DNA from: Pseudonocardia terrae
GTDB taxonomy: Bacteria > Actinomycetota > Actinomycetes > Mycobacteriales > Pseudonocardiaceae
DNA length: 64,000 bases
Assembly (NCBI RefSeq): GCF_021343995.1
Contig: NZ_JAJTTE010000001.1
Span: forward strand, 186,001 to 250,000
Reading direction: 5' to 3'
In this document: in pieces, positions 44,093 to 52,088 of the stretch
Layout of the letters: each line of letters opens with the position of its first letter
Position numbering within the stretch: the stretch's first letter is position 1
Translations under genes and position numbers: made by a program
Notes under the pieces: model-generated
Databases searched by the model: none
What the model was told of the DNA's origin: nothing
Seen by the model: only the letters and a program-made list of their open reading frames with translations

Positions 44093-44869
44093 ATGGGACT
44101 GCTCGAGGGCAAGAAGCTGCTGGTCACGGGCGTGATCACCGACGCGTCGCTGGCGTTCCACGCGGCGAAGATCGCGCAGGAGCAGGGCGCCGAGGTCGTG
44201 CTCACCGGGTTCGGCCGCATGCGGCTGGTGGAGCGGATCGCGCAGCGGCTGCCGAAGCCCGCCCCGGTCGTCGAGCTCGACGTGGCGAACCAGGAGCAGC
44301 TCGACTCCCTGGTGGAGCGGGTCTCGCCGCACCTGGGGGACTCGCCGCGCCTCGACGGCGTCCTGCACTCGATCGGCTTCGCGCCGGCGTCCTGCCTGGG
44401 GGAGGGGGCGTTCCTCACCGCGCCGTGGGAGGACGTCGCCACGACCATCCAGGTGAGCGCGTACTCGTTCAAGTCGCTGTCCACCGCGCTGCTGCCGCTG
44501 CTCGGGCCGGGGGCGTCGATCGTCGGGATGGACTTCGACAACCGCCAGGCCTGGCCGGCGTACGACTGGATGGGCGTCGCCAAGTCGACGCTGGAGTCCG
44601 TCACCCGCTACCTGGCGCGTGACCTGGGTCCGCAGGGGATCCGGGTCAACCTGGTCGCGGCCGGCCCGGTGAAGACCATGGCCGCCAAGTCCATCCCCGG
44701 CTTCTCGGCGTTCGAGGACAACTGGGACTCGCGTGCCCCGCTGGGCTGGGACGTCAGCGACCCGGTGCCCGTCGCCAAGACCGTGTGCGCCGTGCTGTCG
44801 GACTGGCTGCCCACCACCACCGGGTCGATGGTGATGGCGGACGGCGGGTTCCACGCGGTCGGGGTGTGA
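44093..44869 (+). CDS. inhA: Enoyl-ACP reductase InhA/FabI
   Basis: NADH-dependent last step of fatty-acid elongation and target of isoniazid and triclosan in relatives. 258 residues. VTGVITDASLAFH is the cofactor loop, LHSIGFAP holds Ser93 (position of InhA Ser94), and the active-site pair is Tyr157 and Lys164 in AYDWMGVAKSTLE. GFSAFED covers the substrate-binding loop and the end is SMVMADGGFHAVGV. A residue corresponding to InhA Ile21 is Leu20. AAAGGG precedes the ATG by about 5 nt. Co-transcribed with fabG. Confidence 0.96.
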   Translation: MGLLEGKKLLVTGVITDASLAFHAAKIAQEQGAEVVLTGFGRMRLVERIAQRLPKPAPVVELDVANQEQLDSLVERVSPHLGDSPRLDGVLHSIGFAPASCLGEGAFLTAPWEDVATTIQVSAYSFKSLSTALLPLLGPGASIVGMDFDNRQAWPAYDWMGVAKSTLESVTRYLARDLGPQGIRVNLVAAGPVKTMAAKSIPGFSAFEDNWDSRAPLGWDVSDPVPVAKTVCAVLSDWLPTTTGSMVMADGGFHAVGV

Positions 44870-44905
44870 CGGGCGGGGCCCACGGCCGCGCGGTTGAATG
44901 AGGCC

Positions 44906-45946
44906 GTGGGTTCGTCCTCCGATTCGTACGACGCGCTGCTCCTGCTCTCCTTCGGCGGCCCCGAGGGGCCCGACGAGGTGCGCCCGTTCCTCGAGAACGT
45001 GGTGCGCGGCCGCGGGGTGCCGCCGGAGCGGCTCGACGCCGTCGAGGAGCACTACCGGCACTTCGGCGGCGTCTCGCCGATCAACGCCCGCAACCGGGAG
45101 CTGATCGCCGCGATCCGGTCGAGGACGGACCTGCCGGTGTACTTCGGCAACCGCAACTGGCACCCGATGGTCGAGGACACCGTCGCGGAGATGACCCGCG
45201 ACGGCGTCCGGAGCGCGCTCGTGTTCGCCACCAGCGCGTACGGCGGCTACTCGGCCTGCCGGCAGTACGACGACGACATCGCGCGCGCCCGTGCCGCCGT
45301 CGGTACCGACGCCCCGCACCTGACCAAGCTGCGGCACTTCTTCGACCACCCGCTCTTCGTGCAGGCCAACGCCGACGCCGTGCGTGCCGCGCTCGCGACC
45401 GTCCCGGCCGGGGCGCGGGTCGTGTTCACCGCGCACTCCATCCCGGTGGCGGCCGACGCCGCGGCCGGCGTGCCGGAGGAGGGCGGGCACCGCTACTCGC
45501 GGCAGATCGCGGAGGCAGCACGACTCGTCGCGGCGGAGCTCGGGATCACCGAGTACGACGTCGTGTGGCAGTCCCGGTCCGGCCCGCCCCAGGTCCCCTG
45601 GCTGGAGCCGGACATCGTCGACCACGTCGAGACGTTGCACACCAAGGGCGTCGAGGCGGTCGTCGTGGCCCCGGTCGGTTTCGTCTCCGACCACGTCGAG
45701 GTCGTCTGGGACCTGGACAACGAGGCCGCGGAGAAGGCGGCGGAGCTGGGCATGTCCTTCGCCCGGGCCGCCACCGCCGGCCCCGACCCCCGCTTCGCCG
45801 ACATGGTGGTGGAGCTGATGGCCGAGCATCTGTCCGACGTGCCCGCCCGATCGCTCGGCGGGGTCCCGCGGGCGGGCTGCACGACGGACGGCGCCCCCTG
45901 CGCGCTGAACTGCTGCGAACCCGCCCGCCGCCCCACCCGCCCGTAA
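44906..45946 (+). CDS. hemH: Ferrochelatase (coproporphyrin type)
   Basis: Inserts iron into a porphyrin; in actinobacteria the substrate is coproporphyrin III. 346 residues. [15 protein letters not shown] at the N-terminus, the FTAHSIPV block with the catalytic His, and [21 protein letters not shown] with the conserved Glu near the C-terminus. Cys118 (YSACRQY) and the terminal C-x6-C-x3-CC run suggest the [2Fe-2S] cluster known in actinobacterial ferrochelatases, a tie to the suf operon. GTG 44906 follows TTGAAT by 6 nt; TTG 44894 is the alternative. Matches Rv1485. Confidence 0.94.
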   Translation: MGSSSDSYDALLLLSFGGPEGPDEVRPFLENVVRGRGVPPERLDAVEEHYRHFGGVSPINARNRELIAAIRSRTDLPVYFGNRNWHPMVEDTVAEMTRDGVRSALVFATSAYGGYSACRQYDDDIARARAAVGTDAPHLTKLRHFFDHPLFVQANADAVRAALATVPAGARVVFTAHSIPVAADAAAGVPEEGGHRYSRQIAEAARLVAAELGITEYDVVWQSRSGPPQVPWLEPDIVDHVETLHTKGVEAVVVAPVGFVSDHVEVVWDLDNEAAEKAAELGMSFARAATAGPDPRFADMVVELMAEHLSDVPARSLGGVPRAGCTTDGAPCALNCCEPARRPTRP

Positions 45947-45965
45947 CCCCCCGCCCGCGAGCCGC

Positions 45966-46119
45966 GCTGTGGGCTCCCGCGAGTCGCGCTGTGGGCTCCC
46001 GCGAGTCGGGCTGTGGGTTTCCGCGAGTCGGGCTGTGGGTTTCCGCGAGTCGGGCTGTGGGCTTCCGCGAGTCGCGCTGTGGGCTCCCGCGAGTCGCGCT
46101 GTGGGCTCCCGCGAGTCGG
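45966..46119. repeat. Seven-copy 22-bp tandem array, core CCGCGAGTCG
   Basis: Units GCTGTGGGCTCCCGCGAGTC+GS repeat seven times without a gap; variants differ at one to three positions (GGGCTCC, GGGTTTC, GGGCTTC; last base C or G). Each unit ends CGCGAGTCG, and the last one runs straight into hairpin copy B. Lies between convergent hemH and the FAD oxidase gene. Confidence 0.92.
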
Positions 46120-46197
46120 CAGTGTCGCCCCACCGAGTTGCACATCCCGGAAGGTCCCGGATGTGCGACTCGGCTGCCCGGCACCGCCGACTTGCGC
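46109..46197. repeat. Hairpin repeat element, copy B
   Basis: Starts CCGCGAGTCGGCAG within the last array unit. Inner arms GCACATCC (46140-46147) and GGATGTGC (46158-46165) are perfect; outer arms GCGAGTCGGC and GCCGACTTGC pair with one mismatch or bulge. Same plan and length as copy A at 9498 and copy C at 48344. Confidence 0.75.
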
Positions 46198-46226
46198 GGG
46201 ACCCGGCCGGCGGATGCCCACAGTGA

Positions 46227-47411
46227 CTAGTCCGTGGTCCGGGAGAGGCCGTAGCAGAACGTCCAGGCCCGTCCGAGGTCGTCAGCGGCGAAGGGGCGGA
46301 AGAGGTCCTCGTGCAACGCGCGAGCGGCCGTCTCGTCCGGACCGTCGAGGACGGTGACGGTCCGCACCAGGTACCCGGCCTCCCGGGCGCTCGCGGGAAC
46401 CGTCCGGCCCCGGCCGTACGCCCCGCCGAGACGGCGTACCTCCACGACCGAGGGGACCGGAGCCGACGGGCCGGTCAGCGCCGGAATCGCCCGCAGGGCG
46501 TCGCGGTCGAGGGTGCGGAGCAGCCGGGCGTCGCCGGCGTAGGGCTCGGGTTCCGTGGGGTCGTGATGGATCGCGTGCGACTCGGCGGCGGGGAGCCACC
46601 CGAGATGCTCGTGGATCACCGGTCCCAGCTCGCGCAGGGGCCGGACGAGCTCCGCGGCGTCGACCGTGGCGGCGAGCGTGATCATCGCGATGTGCCGCCC
46701 GCGGAACGGCGGCGGCAGAGTCGGGTCGTCGGCGAACGGCACGAGGGAGATCCCGGTCGTCACCTGCTCGGGAAGGTCCGCGCTCCAGGCGGCCCAACCG
46801 TCGAGCACCGCGGGCGTGACCTCGACGGCGAGCGAACCGCCCCAGATCCCGGCGAGCTCGACCAGCTCGATCTCGACGGCGGTGACGACGGTGCCGCCAG
46901 CCGGCGGCCGGTCGAGTGTGACCGCCTCGCCGGACGGGGCGACGCCCTCGACCCGGCGGACGCGGTCGGCGGCGAACCCGAACGTACGGCCGAGCAGGCC
47001 GAAGCCGCCGCCGAGGAGATAACCGACCACACCGACGCCGGGGGAGCTCCCACTGAGCGGGGCGAGGCCGTGCGGGCTCGCGGCGGCGACGACGTCTGCC
47101 CACCTAGCGCCCGCCTCGACCCGGGCGCACCGCGTGGCGGGATCAACGGTGACCTCCCGCATCCGACGGGTGCTGATCAGCATTCCGCCCTCGAGCGGGG
47201 CCGCGAGGCCGTGGCCGCTGGACTGCACGGCGAGGGCGAAGCCCCGGTCGCGGGCGTGGTGGACGGCGGCCTGGACGTCGGCCGCGGTGGCGGCGGCGAC
47301 CACGAGGTCCGGACGGTGTGCGCGGGCGGCCTGGAAGCCGCGGCGCTCGGCGTCGAAGCCGGGGTCGCCGGGACGGAGCATGGTGCCGATGAGGGTGCTC
47401 GTCGTGGACAT
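46227..47411 (-). CDS. FAD-linked oxidase (PCMH fold), shortened catalytic region
   Basis: Flavin oxidoreductase related to berberine-bridge/6-hydroxynicotine oxidases, 394 residues against about 450 usual. PCMH FAD domain: RPDLVVAAATAADV, SSGHGLAAPLEGG, VEAGARWADVVAAA, GVGVVGYLLGGGFGLLGRTFG. The stretch that normally reads like DLFWALRGGGGNFGVVT is reduced to PPAGGTVVTAV, and the classical C-terminal BBE motif with its NYxx end is weak, so activity is uncertain. ATG 47411 has GGTGGAG 6 nt upstream. Divergent from the LysR gene; the pair interrupts the hemH-Rv1486c order of mycobacteria and is probably acquired. Confidence 0.8.
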   Translation of the reverse strand: MSTTSTLIGTMLRPGDPGFDAERRGFQAARAHRPDLVVAAATAADVQAAVHHARDRGFALAVQSSGHGLAAPLEGGMLISTRRMREVTVDPATRCARVEAGARWADVVAAASPHGLAPLSGSSPGVGVVGYLLGGGFGLLGRTFGFAADRVRRVEGVAPSGEAVTLDRPPAGGTVVTAVEIELVELAGIWGGSLAVEVTPAVLDGWAAWSADLPEQVTTGISLVPFADDPTLPPPFRGRHIAMITLAATVDAAELVRPLRELGPVIHEHLGWLPAAESHAIHHDPTEPEPYAGDARLLRTLDRDALRAIPALTGPSAPVPSVVEVRRLGGAYGRGRTVPASAREAGYLVRTVTVLDGPDETAARALHEDLFRPFAADDLGRAWTFCYGLSRTTD

Positions 47412-47467
47412 GTCTCCACCCTCGACGGCGCGGGGTGAGAAGTCCAAGAGATGGATCGTCTCACCGC

Positions 47468-47481
47468 TAGCATGCTCGGTT
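47468..47481 (+). promoter_or_regulatory. lysR promoter region, -10 TAGCAT
   Basis: TAGCAT (47468-47473) fits TAnnnT and stands 8 nt before the lysR ATG, so the transcript is nearly leaderless. It sits in CTAGCATGCT, close to the operator at 17683. The 70-bp gap is shared with the divergent FAD oxidase promoter, the usual LysR arrangement. Confidence 0.4.
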
Positions 47482-48339
47482 ATGGAGCTGCGTCAGCTGC
47501 AGTATCTGGTCGCGGTGATCGAGGAGGGGACGGTCACGGCGGCGGCCGCCAGCCTGCACGTCGCCCAGCCCGGGGTGAGCGCCCAGCTCAAGCAACTGGA
47601 GCGCGAGCTCGGCGAGCCGCTGCTGACCCGCACCTCCCGGGGCGTCACGCCGACGGCGGCGGGGGAGGCCGTGCTGCCCTACGCGCGAGCGGCGCTGGCC
47701 GCCGTGGAGGGGGCGCACCTGGCCGTCGACGAGCTGAAGGGCCTGGTCCGCGGGCGGGTGGCGGTGGGGATGGCGCCGTCGCTGGCGGCGACCGATCTGC
47801 CGGACCTGCTGGCCGAGTTCCGGCGCGCACACCCCGCGGTGGAGATCTCGCTGCGCGAAGGGACCTCGGACGCACTGCTCGCGCAGCTGGTCGTGGGGGA
47901 GGTGGACCTCGTGTGGGCGGGTGTCTCGGGCGACCCGCCCACCGGCGTCGCGACGCGGACGATCACCGACCAGGCTCTGGTGGCGGTCGGGGTGGAAGCG
48001 GACGAGGTGCGCCTGGACGAGCTGGTCGAGCGGCCCCTGATGTGCATGTCGCCGGGGACGGGGCCGCGCGGGGCCTTCGACGCGGCGTGCGCGGCCGCGG
48101 GGGTGCGACCGTCAGTGGCCTTCGAAGCAGGGGATCCGCTGTTGCTGGCGCGCCTGGCCGGACGGGGCCTGGGCGTCGCGGTGCTGCCGGAAGGCGCGGT
48201 GCGAGCGGCGGGGCTCGACGTCGGCGCCGCGCGTCTGGCGCCCGAGGCGCGCAGCCGGATCGAGCTGGCCTGGCGGGCGGAAGGACCCAACAGTCCCGCC
48301 GCGCGGGCGCTCGTCGCCGCGGCCCGGGAGCGCGGCTGA
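47482..48339 (+). CDS. LysR family transcriptional regulator
   Basis: 285 residues. N-terminal winged HTH MELRQLQYLVAVIEEGTVTAAAASLHVAQPGVSAQLKQLE is nearly ideal for the family; the substrate-binding domain starts near 90 (VAVGMAPSLAA) and includes VDLVWAGV and GLGVAVLPEGAV. Probably controls the divergent FAD oxidase and itself, in response to that enzyme's substrate or product (inference from layout). Confidence 0.92.
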   Translation: MELRQLQYLVAVIEEGTVTAAAASLHVAQPGVSAQLKQLERELGEPLLTRTSRGVTPTAAGEAVLPYARAALAAVEGAHLAVDELKGLVRGRVAVGMAPSLAATDLPDLLAEFRRAHPAVEISLREGTSDALLAQLVVGEVDLVWAGVSGDPPTGVATRTITDQALVAVGVEADEVRLDELVERPLMCMSPGTGPRGAFDAACAAAGVRPSVAFEAGDPLLLARLAGRGLGVAVLPEGAVRAAGLDVGAARLAPEARSRIELAWRAEGPNSPAARALVAAARERG

Positions 48340-48343
48340 GTCC

Positions 48344-48453
48344 CCGCGAGTCGGCACTTCCGGGGCGCCGAACCACAAACCCGGGACGGACCGAGAAGTG
48401 CGACTCGGCCGCTTGAACCGCCGACTCGCGGAAGCTGACAGCGCGACTCGCGG
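48344..48453. repeat. Hairpin repeat element, copy C
   Basis: Outer arms CCGCGAGTCGG (48344-48354) and CCGACTCGCGG (48421-48431) are perfect 11-bp complements; the interior (CCGAACCACAAACCCGGG ... GTGCGACTCGG) is diverged from copy A but keeps the same landmarks. Another half-site GCGACTCGCGG follows at 48442. Lies between convergent lysR and the gene ending at 48454. Confidence 0.75.
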
Positions 48454-49242
48454 CTACGGGGTGGGGGCGTAGGTGCGGACCGCCTCGGCGACCGCGGCGC
48501 GGCGGGCGACCCGGACGGCGGTGTCGAGGGGGCGCAGGGCCTCGCGACGGGCGGTGGCGGCGGAGGCCGAGAGGGCACCGCCGGGCTCGTCGGCCGAGGC
48601 GGCGGCCAGGATCGCCTCCACCTCGTCCGCCTGCTGCAGCACCCGCAGCGCGCGCCCCGGCATCCCCGCAGGCCAGTGCGTGGCCGGCCGGGCGCGCAGG
48701 GCGGCAGCGATCTCCTCGCGAACCCCGGGCCGGTGCCGGGCGACCCCGAGGTCGGTGAGGATCGACGTCGACTCCCGCACCTGTGCCCGCAGCTCGTGCT
48801 CGGCCTCGGCCAGCGGCACGTACTCGGCGGGCGGCACCGGGGCGGGGACGGGGTGCACGGTCCAACGCAGGACGCCGTCGGCGATCGGGCTCGGCACCAC
48901 GCCCAGCCCCGCCTCGGCGTACAGCACGCCCTCGCCGGCCGCGATCGCCGCGCTGGTGAAGGAACCGGGCCCGGGCAGGCCGCGGATGTCCCCGGGCACC
49001 GGGAGCACGAGCCGGCCGGCACCGCGCGGCGCGCGGCGGAGGGCGGCGAGCAGGAAGGTCAGCGACGAGACGGGCGAGCCGGGGGCGGGGAGATCCGTGG
49101 CGGCGGCGGTGGCCTCGTCGGCGGCGACGACGTCGTGCGCCTCGGCCCAGGGGGTGAGCGCGTCGAGCACGTCGTCCGGCGCGGCGGACCCGGCCAGCCA
49201 GGCCGAGGACCACACCGCGAAGGTGGCGGAGGAGCGGGGCAC
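48454..49242 (-). CDS. Conserved actinobacterial protein of unknown function (Rv1486c-like position)
   Basis: 262 residues, soluble, Ala-rich. VPRSSATFAVWSSAWLAG opens a region resembling the first half of Rv1486c; VLPVPGDIRGLPGPGSFTSAAI and a basic Arg/Ala C-terminus follow. No catalytic motif recognised. The start is fixed by TAGCCT on the minus strand (49255-49250) exactly 7 nt before GTG 49242, giving a leaderless mRNA; in-frame sequence upstream is not protein-like. Placed after hemH as in mycobacteria, apart from the inserted FAD oxidase/LysR pair. Confidence 0.82.
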   Translation of the reverse strand: MPRSSATFAVWSSAWLAGSAAPDDVLDALTPWAEAHDVVAADEATAAATDLPAPGSPVSSLTFLLAALRRAPRGAGRLVLPVPGDIRGLPGPGSFTSAAIAAGEGVLYAEAGLGVVPSPIADGVLRWTVHPVPAPVPPAEYVPLAEAEHELRAQVRESTSILTDLGVARHRPGVREEIAAALRARPATHWPAGMPGRALRVLQQADEVEAILAAASADEPGGALSASAATARREALRPLDTAVRVARRAAVAEAVRTYAPTP

Positions 49243-49255
49243 GAACGCCAGGCTA
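49243..49255 (-). promoter_or_regulatory. Leaderless promoter of the Rv1486c-like gene
   Basis: TAGCCT (49255-49250, minus strand) with a 7-nt gap to GTG 49242, identical in box and almost in spacing to the promoter at 13323. The remainder of the 168-bp gap to 49411 shows no further element. Confidence 0.55.
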
Positions 49256-49410
49256 ACCACGGGCGACGGGAACCCGGCCTCTGCCGTGCGGGTGACGCTG
49301 CGTGACGTTCGGTGAACGGCCCCCGGTCGGCGGCACGCGGGATGCGCTCTTCGGGCGCCCCTCCGCGTGTCGGTCGCGACCCGGTGTGCGCCTTGGGATA
49401 CAACCCGGAC

Positions 49411-50250
49411 ATGCCCGCACCCCGCACGCACGACTACCGCGGCGCGTTCGGCGCCGACGGGACCCGGGTCCGCTCACGGAAGGAGATCCCGGAGGTCCCC
49501 GCCGAACCCGGCCTCGTGGTCGAGGACCCGGCGAGCGGCTTCTGCGGCGCGGTGGTGAAGGTCGACGTCCGCGAGGTCACCCTCGAGGACCGGTTCGGCG
49601 CCCGACGCGTGTTCCCCCTGCGCCCCGCCGCCTTCCTGTTCGAGGGCCGGCCGGCCACCCTGGTGAAGCCCGCCGCCGCGCCGACGGGACCCGTCCGCTC
49701 GGCGTCGGGCTCGGTGAAGGTGCAGAACCTCAAGGCCCGCACCGCCAGGGCGGCGCGAATCTGGGTCGAGGGCATCCACGACGCCGCGCTGCTGGAGACG
49801 GTCTGGGGGCACGACCTGCGCGTCGAGGGTGTCGTCGTGGAGCCGCTGCACGGCGTGCACGACCTCGCCGCGGCGGTTCGCGAGTTCGGCCCCGCCCCGC
49901 ACCGTCGGCTCGGGATCCTCGTCGACCACCTCGTGGCCGGGAGCATGGAGACCCGCCAGGCCGCGTCGGTCATGAACGATCTGGCTGCGGGGCCGAACGT
50001 GCTGGTCACCGGCCATCCGTTCGTCGACGTCTGGGAGGCGGTCAAGCCGCAGGCCGTCGGGATCCGGGCGTGGCCGACGATCCCGCGCGGCACCGACTGG
50101 AAGACGGGCGTGTGCGAGGCGCTGCGCTGGGGTGAACCCGCCGACGGCGCGCGCCGGGTGCTCGGTGCCGTGAAGTCCTTCCGCGACCTGGACCCGTCGC
50201 TGATCGGCGCCGTCGAGCAGCTGATCGACTTCGTGACCCAGGAGGGCTGA
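49411..50250 (+). CDS. DUF3097 family protein
   Basis: 279 residues, soluble, a conserved actinobacterial family of unknown function. Recognised by MPAPRTHDYRGAFG, the mid-region VKVQNLKARTARAARIWVEGIHDAALLETVWGHDLR and the C-terminal LGILVDHLVAGSMETRQA, VLVTGHPFVDVWEAVKP. The central WVEGIHDAALLE stretch resembles a TOPRIM-like fold, which would suggest nucleic-acid metabolism (tentative). ATG 49411; GTG or ATG starts further 5' exist but have biased composition. Ends just before the 22-bp palindrome at 50266. Confidence 0.87.
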   Translation: MPAPRTHDYRGAFGADGTRVRSRKEIPEVPAEPGLVVEDPASGFCGAVVKVDVREVTLEDRFGARRVFPLRPAAFLFEGRPATLVKPAAAPTGPVRSASGSVKVQNLKARTARAARIWVEGIHDAALLETVWGHDLRVEGVVVEPLHGVHDLAAAVREFGPAPHRRLGILVDHLVAGSMETRQAASVMNDLAAGPNVLVTGHPFVDVWEAVKPQAVGIRAWPTIPRGTDWKTGVCEALRWGEPADGARRVLGAVKSFRDLDPSLIGAVEQLIDFVTQEG

Positions 50251-50265
50251 GCCCGACCGTTGTGC

Positions 50266-50287
50266 GACCGAAATGATCATTTCGGTC
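50266..50287 (+). promoter_or_regulatory. Perfect 22-bp palindrome upstream of the nfeD-like gene
   Basis: GACCGAAATGA and TCATTTCGGTC are perfect complements with no spacer, 16 nt after the DUF3097 stop and 34 nt before the nfeD-like ATG. The A/T-rich centre AAATGATCATTT stands out from the surroundings. It suits a dimeric repressor site better than a terminator, since the stem centre is weak. Confidence 0.6.
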
Positions 50288-50320
50288 ACCCCGGACCGTG
50301 GTCTCTGCCATCCTGGCTGC

Positions 50321-50752
50321 ATGGTTCCGCTGATCTGGCTGATCGCCGGGATCGCCCTGCTCGCCGGCGAGATGCTGGCAGGGGAGTTCGTGCTGGCGAT
50401 GCTCGGTGGCGGCGCGCTCGTCGCGGCGGGGGGCGCGGCGGTGTTCGGCCTGGGCTGGCTGGGCAGCACGCTGCTGTTCGCGATCGCCTCGGTGCTGCTC
50501 CTCGCGGGAGTGCGGCCGGTGCTGCGGCGCAAGGCGCAGAAGTCGGTGGAGGGCTACGTGCACCACACCGACAAGATCGTCGGGGGTTCCGCCGTGGTCT
50601 CGCGGCGGGTCGACGGGCACGGCGGCCGCGTGCGGATCGGGCCGGACGAGTGGTCCGCCCGCTCCTTCGACGGCGAGCAGGTCATGGAGCCCGGCGACCG
50701 GGTGACGGTGGTCCGCATCGAGGGCGCCACCGTGCTCGTCCTCGCCGAGTAG
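50321..50752 (+). CDS. NfeD-like membrane protein
   Basis: 143 residues. Two to three membrane helices in residues 1-65 (PLIWLIAGIALLAGEM, then a Gly/Ala-rich pair) and a C-terminal OB-fold domain: VGGSAVVSRRVDGHGGRVRIGPDEWSARS, VMEPGDRVTVVRIEGATVLVLAE. Such short NfeD proteins partner SPFH proteins in membrane microdomains; the SPFH gene follows after 14 nt. Matches Rv1487. Confidence 0.92.
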   Translation: MVPLIWLIAGIALLAGEMLAGEFVLAMLGGGALVAAGGAAVFGLGWLGSTLLFAIASVLLLAGVRPVLRRKAQKSVEGYVHHTDKIVGGSAVVSRRVDGHGGRVRIGPDEWSARSFDGEQVMEPGDRVTVVRIEGATVLVLAE

Positions 50753-50766
50753 ACGGGGGAAGGGAC

Positions 50767-51981
50767 ATGGAGACGGTGAACGTCGGACTGCTCGTCGTGA
50801 TCGTGGTGATCGTGCTGTTCGTGATCATCACGCTGGCGAAGGCGGTGCAGATCATCCCGCAGGCCACGGCCGCGGTGGTGGAGCGGTTGGGCCGGTACAA
50901 GACCACGCAGAACCCGGGGCTCGCGTTCCTGGTGCCGTTCGTCGACCGGATCAGGGAGCGGATCGACCTGCGCGAGCAGGTGGTGTCCTTCCCGCCCCAG
51001 CCGGTGATCACGCAGGACAACCTGACGGTGAACATCGACACCGTCGTCTACTTCCGGGTCACGGACCCCAAGTCCGCGGTCTACGAGATCTCGAACTACA
51101 TCGTCGGCGTCGAGCAGATCACCACGACCACGCTGCGCAACGTCGTCGGCGGCATGACGCTGGAGGAGACGCTCACCTCGCGTGACCAGATCAACACGGT
51201 CCTGCGCGGCGAGCTCGACGACGCCACCGGTCGCTGGGGCATCCGGGTCGAGCGCGTGGAGATCAAGGCGATCGACCCGCCGTCCTCCATCCAGGAGTCG
51301 ATGGAGCGGCAGATGAAGGCGGACCGCGAGAAGCGGGCCACCATCCTCACTGCCGAGGGCCAGCGGGAGGCTGCGATCCGCAGCGCGGAAGGCCAGAAGC
51401 AGGCGCAGATCCTCACCGCGGAGGGCTCCAAGCAGGCGGCGATCCTCAACGCCGAGGCGGAGCGGCAGTCCCGGATCCTGCGGGCGCAGGGCGAGCGGGC
51501 GGCGCAGTACCTGCGGGCACAGGGTGAGGCGAAGGCGATCGAGAAGCGGTTCGCCGCGATCAAGGCCGGCCGGCCGACGCCCGAGCTGCTCGCCTACCAG
51601 TACCTGCAGACCCTGCCGCAGATGGCCGCGGGCGAGGCGAACAAGGTGTGGCTGGTGCCGTCGGACTTCGGCAAGGCGCTCGAGGGCTTCACCAGGATGC
51701 TCGGCGCCCCCGGTGAGGACGGCGTCTTCAAGTACACCCCGTCGCCCGACGACGGTGTGCGCTCGGTCCCCGAGGAGGACGAGGAGTCCGTCAAGGACTG
51801 GTTCGACACCACCGGCGACCCGGAGATCGCCCGGCAGGTCGCCGCGGCCACGGCCGAGGCGACGCAGCACGTGCCGGCGATCGGGGAGGAGGCCCGCCAC
51901 GCCCTGGGCGCGGGCGAGGCTCCGCCGCCCAACGGCGTCCCGCCCCGTGGCGACTGGTCCGAGGAGGCCCCGCCCCGCTGA
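50767..51981 (+). CDS. SPFH/band 7 (stomatin-like) membrane protein
   Basis: 404 residues. One N-terminal membrane helix (about 7-25), then the band 7 domain: ERLGRYKTTQNPGLAFLVPFVDRI, VVSFPPQPVITQDNLTVNIDTVVYFRV, ALGVEV-like RVERVEIKAIDPP. A long coiled coil rich in EGQ/EA repeats lies at about 175-260, and an acidic tail ends the protein. Forms oligomeric scaffolds in the membrane with the NfeD partner; probable role in membrane organisation or protein quality control. ATG 50767 has GGGGAAGGG about 5 nt upstream. Matches Rv1488. Confidence 0.94.
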   Translation: METVNVGLLVVIVVIVLFVIITLAKAVQIIPQATAAVVERLGRYKTTQNPGLAFLVPFVDRIRERIDLREQVVSFPPQPVITQDNLTVNIDTVVYFRVTDPKSAVYEISNYIVGVEQITTTTLRNVVGGMTLEETLTSRDQINTVLRGELDDATGRWGIRVERVEIKAIDPPSSIQESMERQMKADREKRATILTAEGQREAAIRSAEGQKQAQILTAEGSKQAAILNAEAERQSRILRAQGERAAQYLRAQGEAKAIEKRFAAIKAGRPTPELLAYQYLQTLPQMAAGEANKVWLVPSDFGKALEGFTRMLGAPGEDGVFKYTPSPDDGVRSVPEEDEESVKDWFDTTGDPEIARQVAAATAEATQHVPAIGEEARHALGAGEAPPPNGVPPRGDWSEEAPPR

Positions 51982-51983
51982 GC

Positions 51984-52087
51984 CGCGTCATGGAACCATA
52001 GTGCGCGGTAGGCCAGCGATTCTGCGCATCATGGTTCCATAACGCGCAGAAATCCGGTCGAAATTCGCGTTATGGTTCCGTACTGCG
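51984..52087. repeat. Three quasi-palindromes around ATGGTTCC at a convergent junction
   Basis: Copies at 51984-52006 (inverted), 52023-52048 and 52066-52087 share GCRYYATGGTTCCRTRMYGCG. Copy two is almost a perfect hairpin, TGCGCATCATGG-TT-CCATAACGCGCA. The junction lies between the SPFH gene and cbiO, so a terminator role is likely; the motif differs from the CGCGAGTCGG family. Confidence 0.8.
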
Positions 52088-52088
52088 A

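Noticed and set aside
45966-46119. CRISPR array
   Set aside because: Units are contiguous with no spacers and no cas genes are nearby.
45966-46226. Repeat-rich ORFs across the 22-bp array as a small repetitive protein
   Set aside because: A 22-bp period shifts frame each unit; the ORFs are open only because the repeat lacks stops, and no start signal is present.
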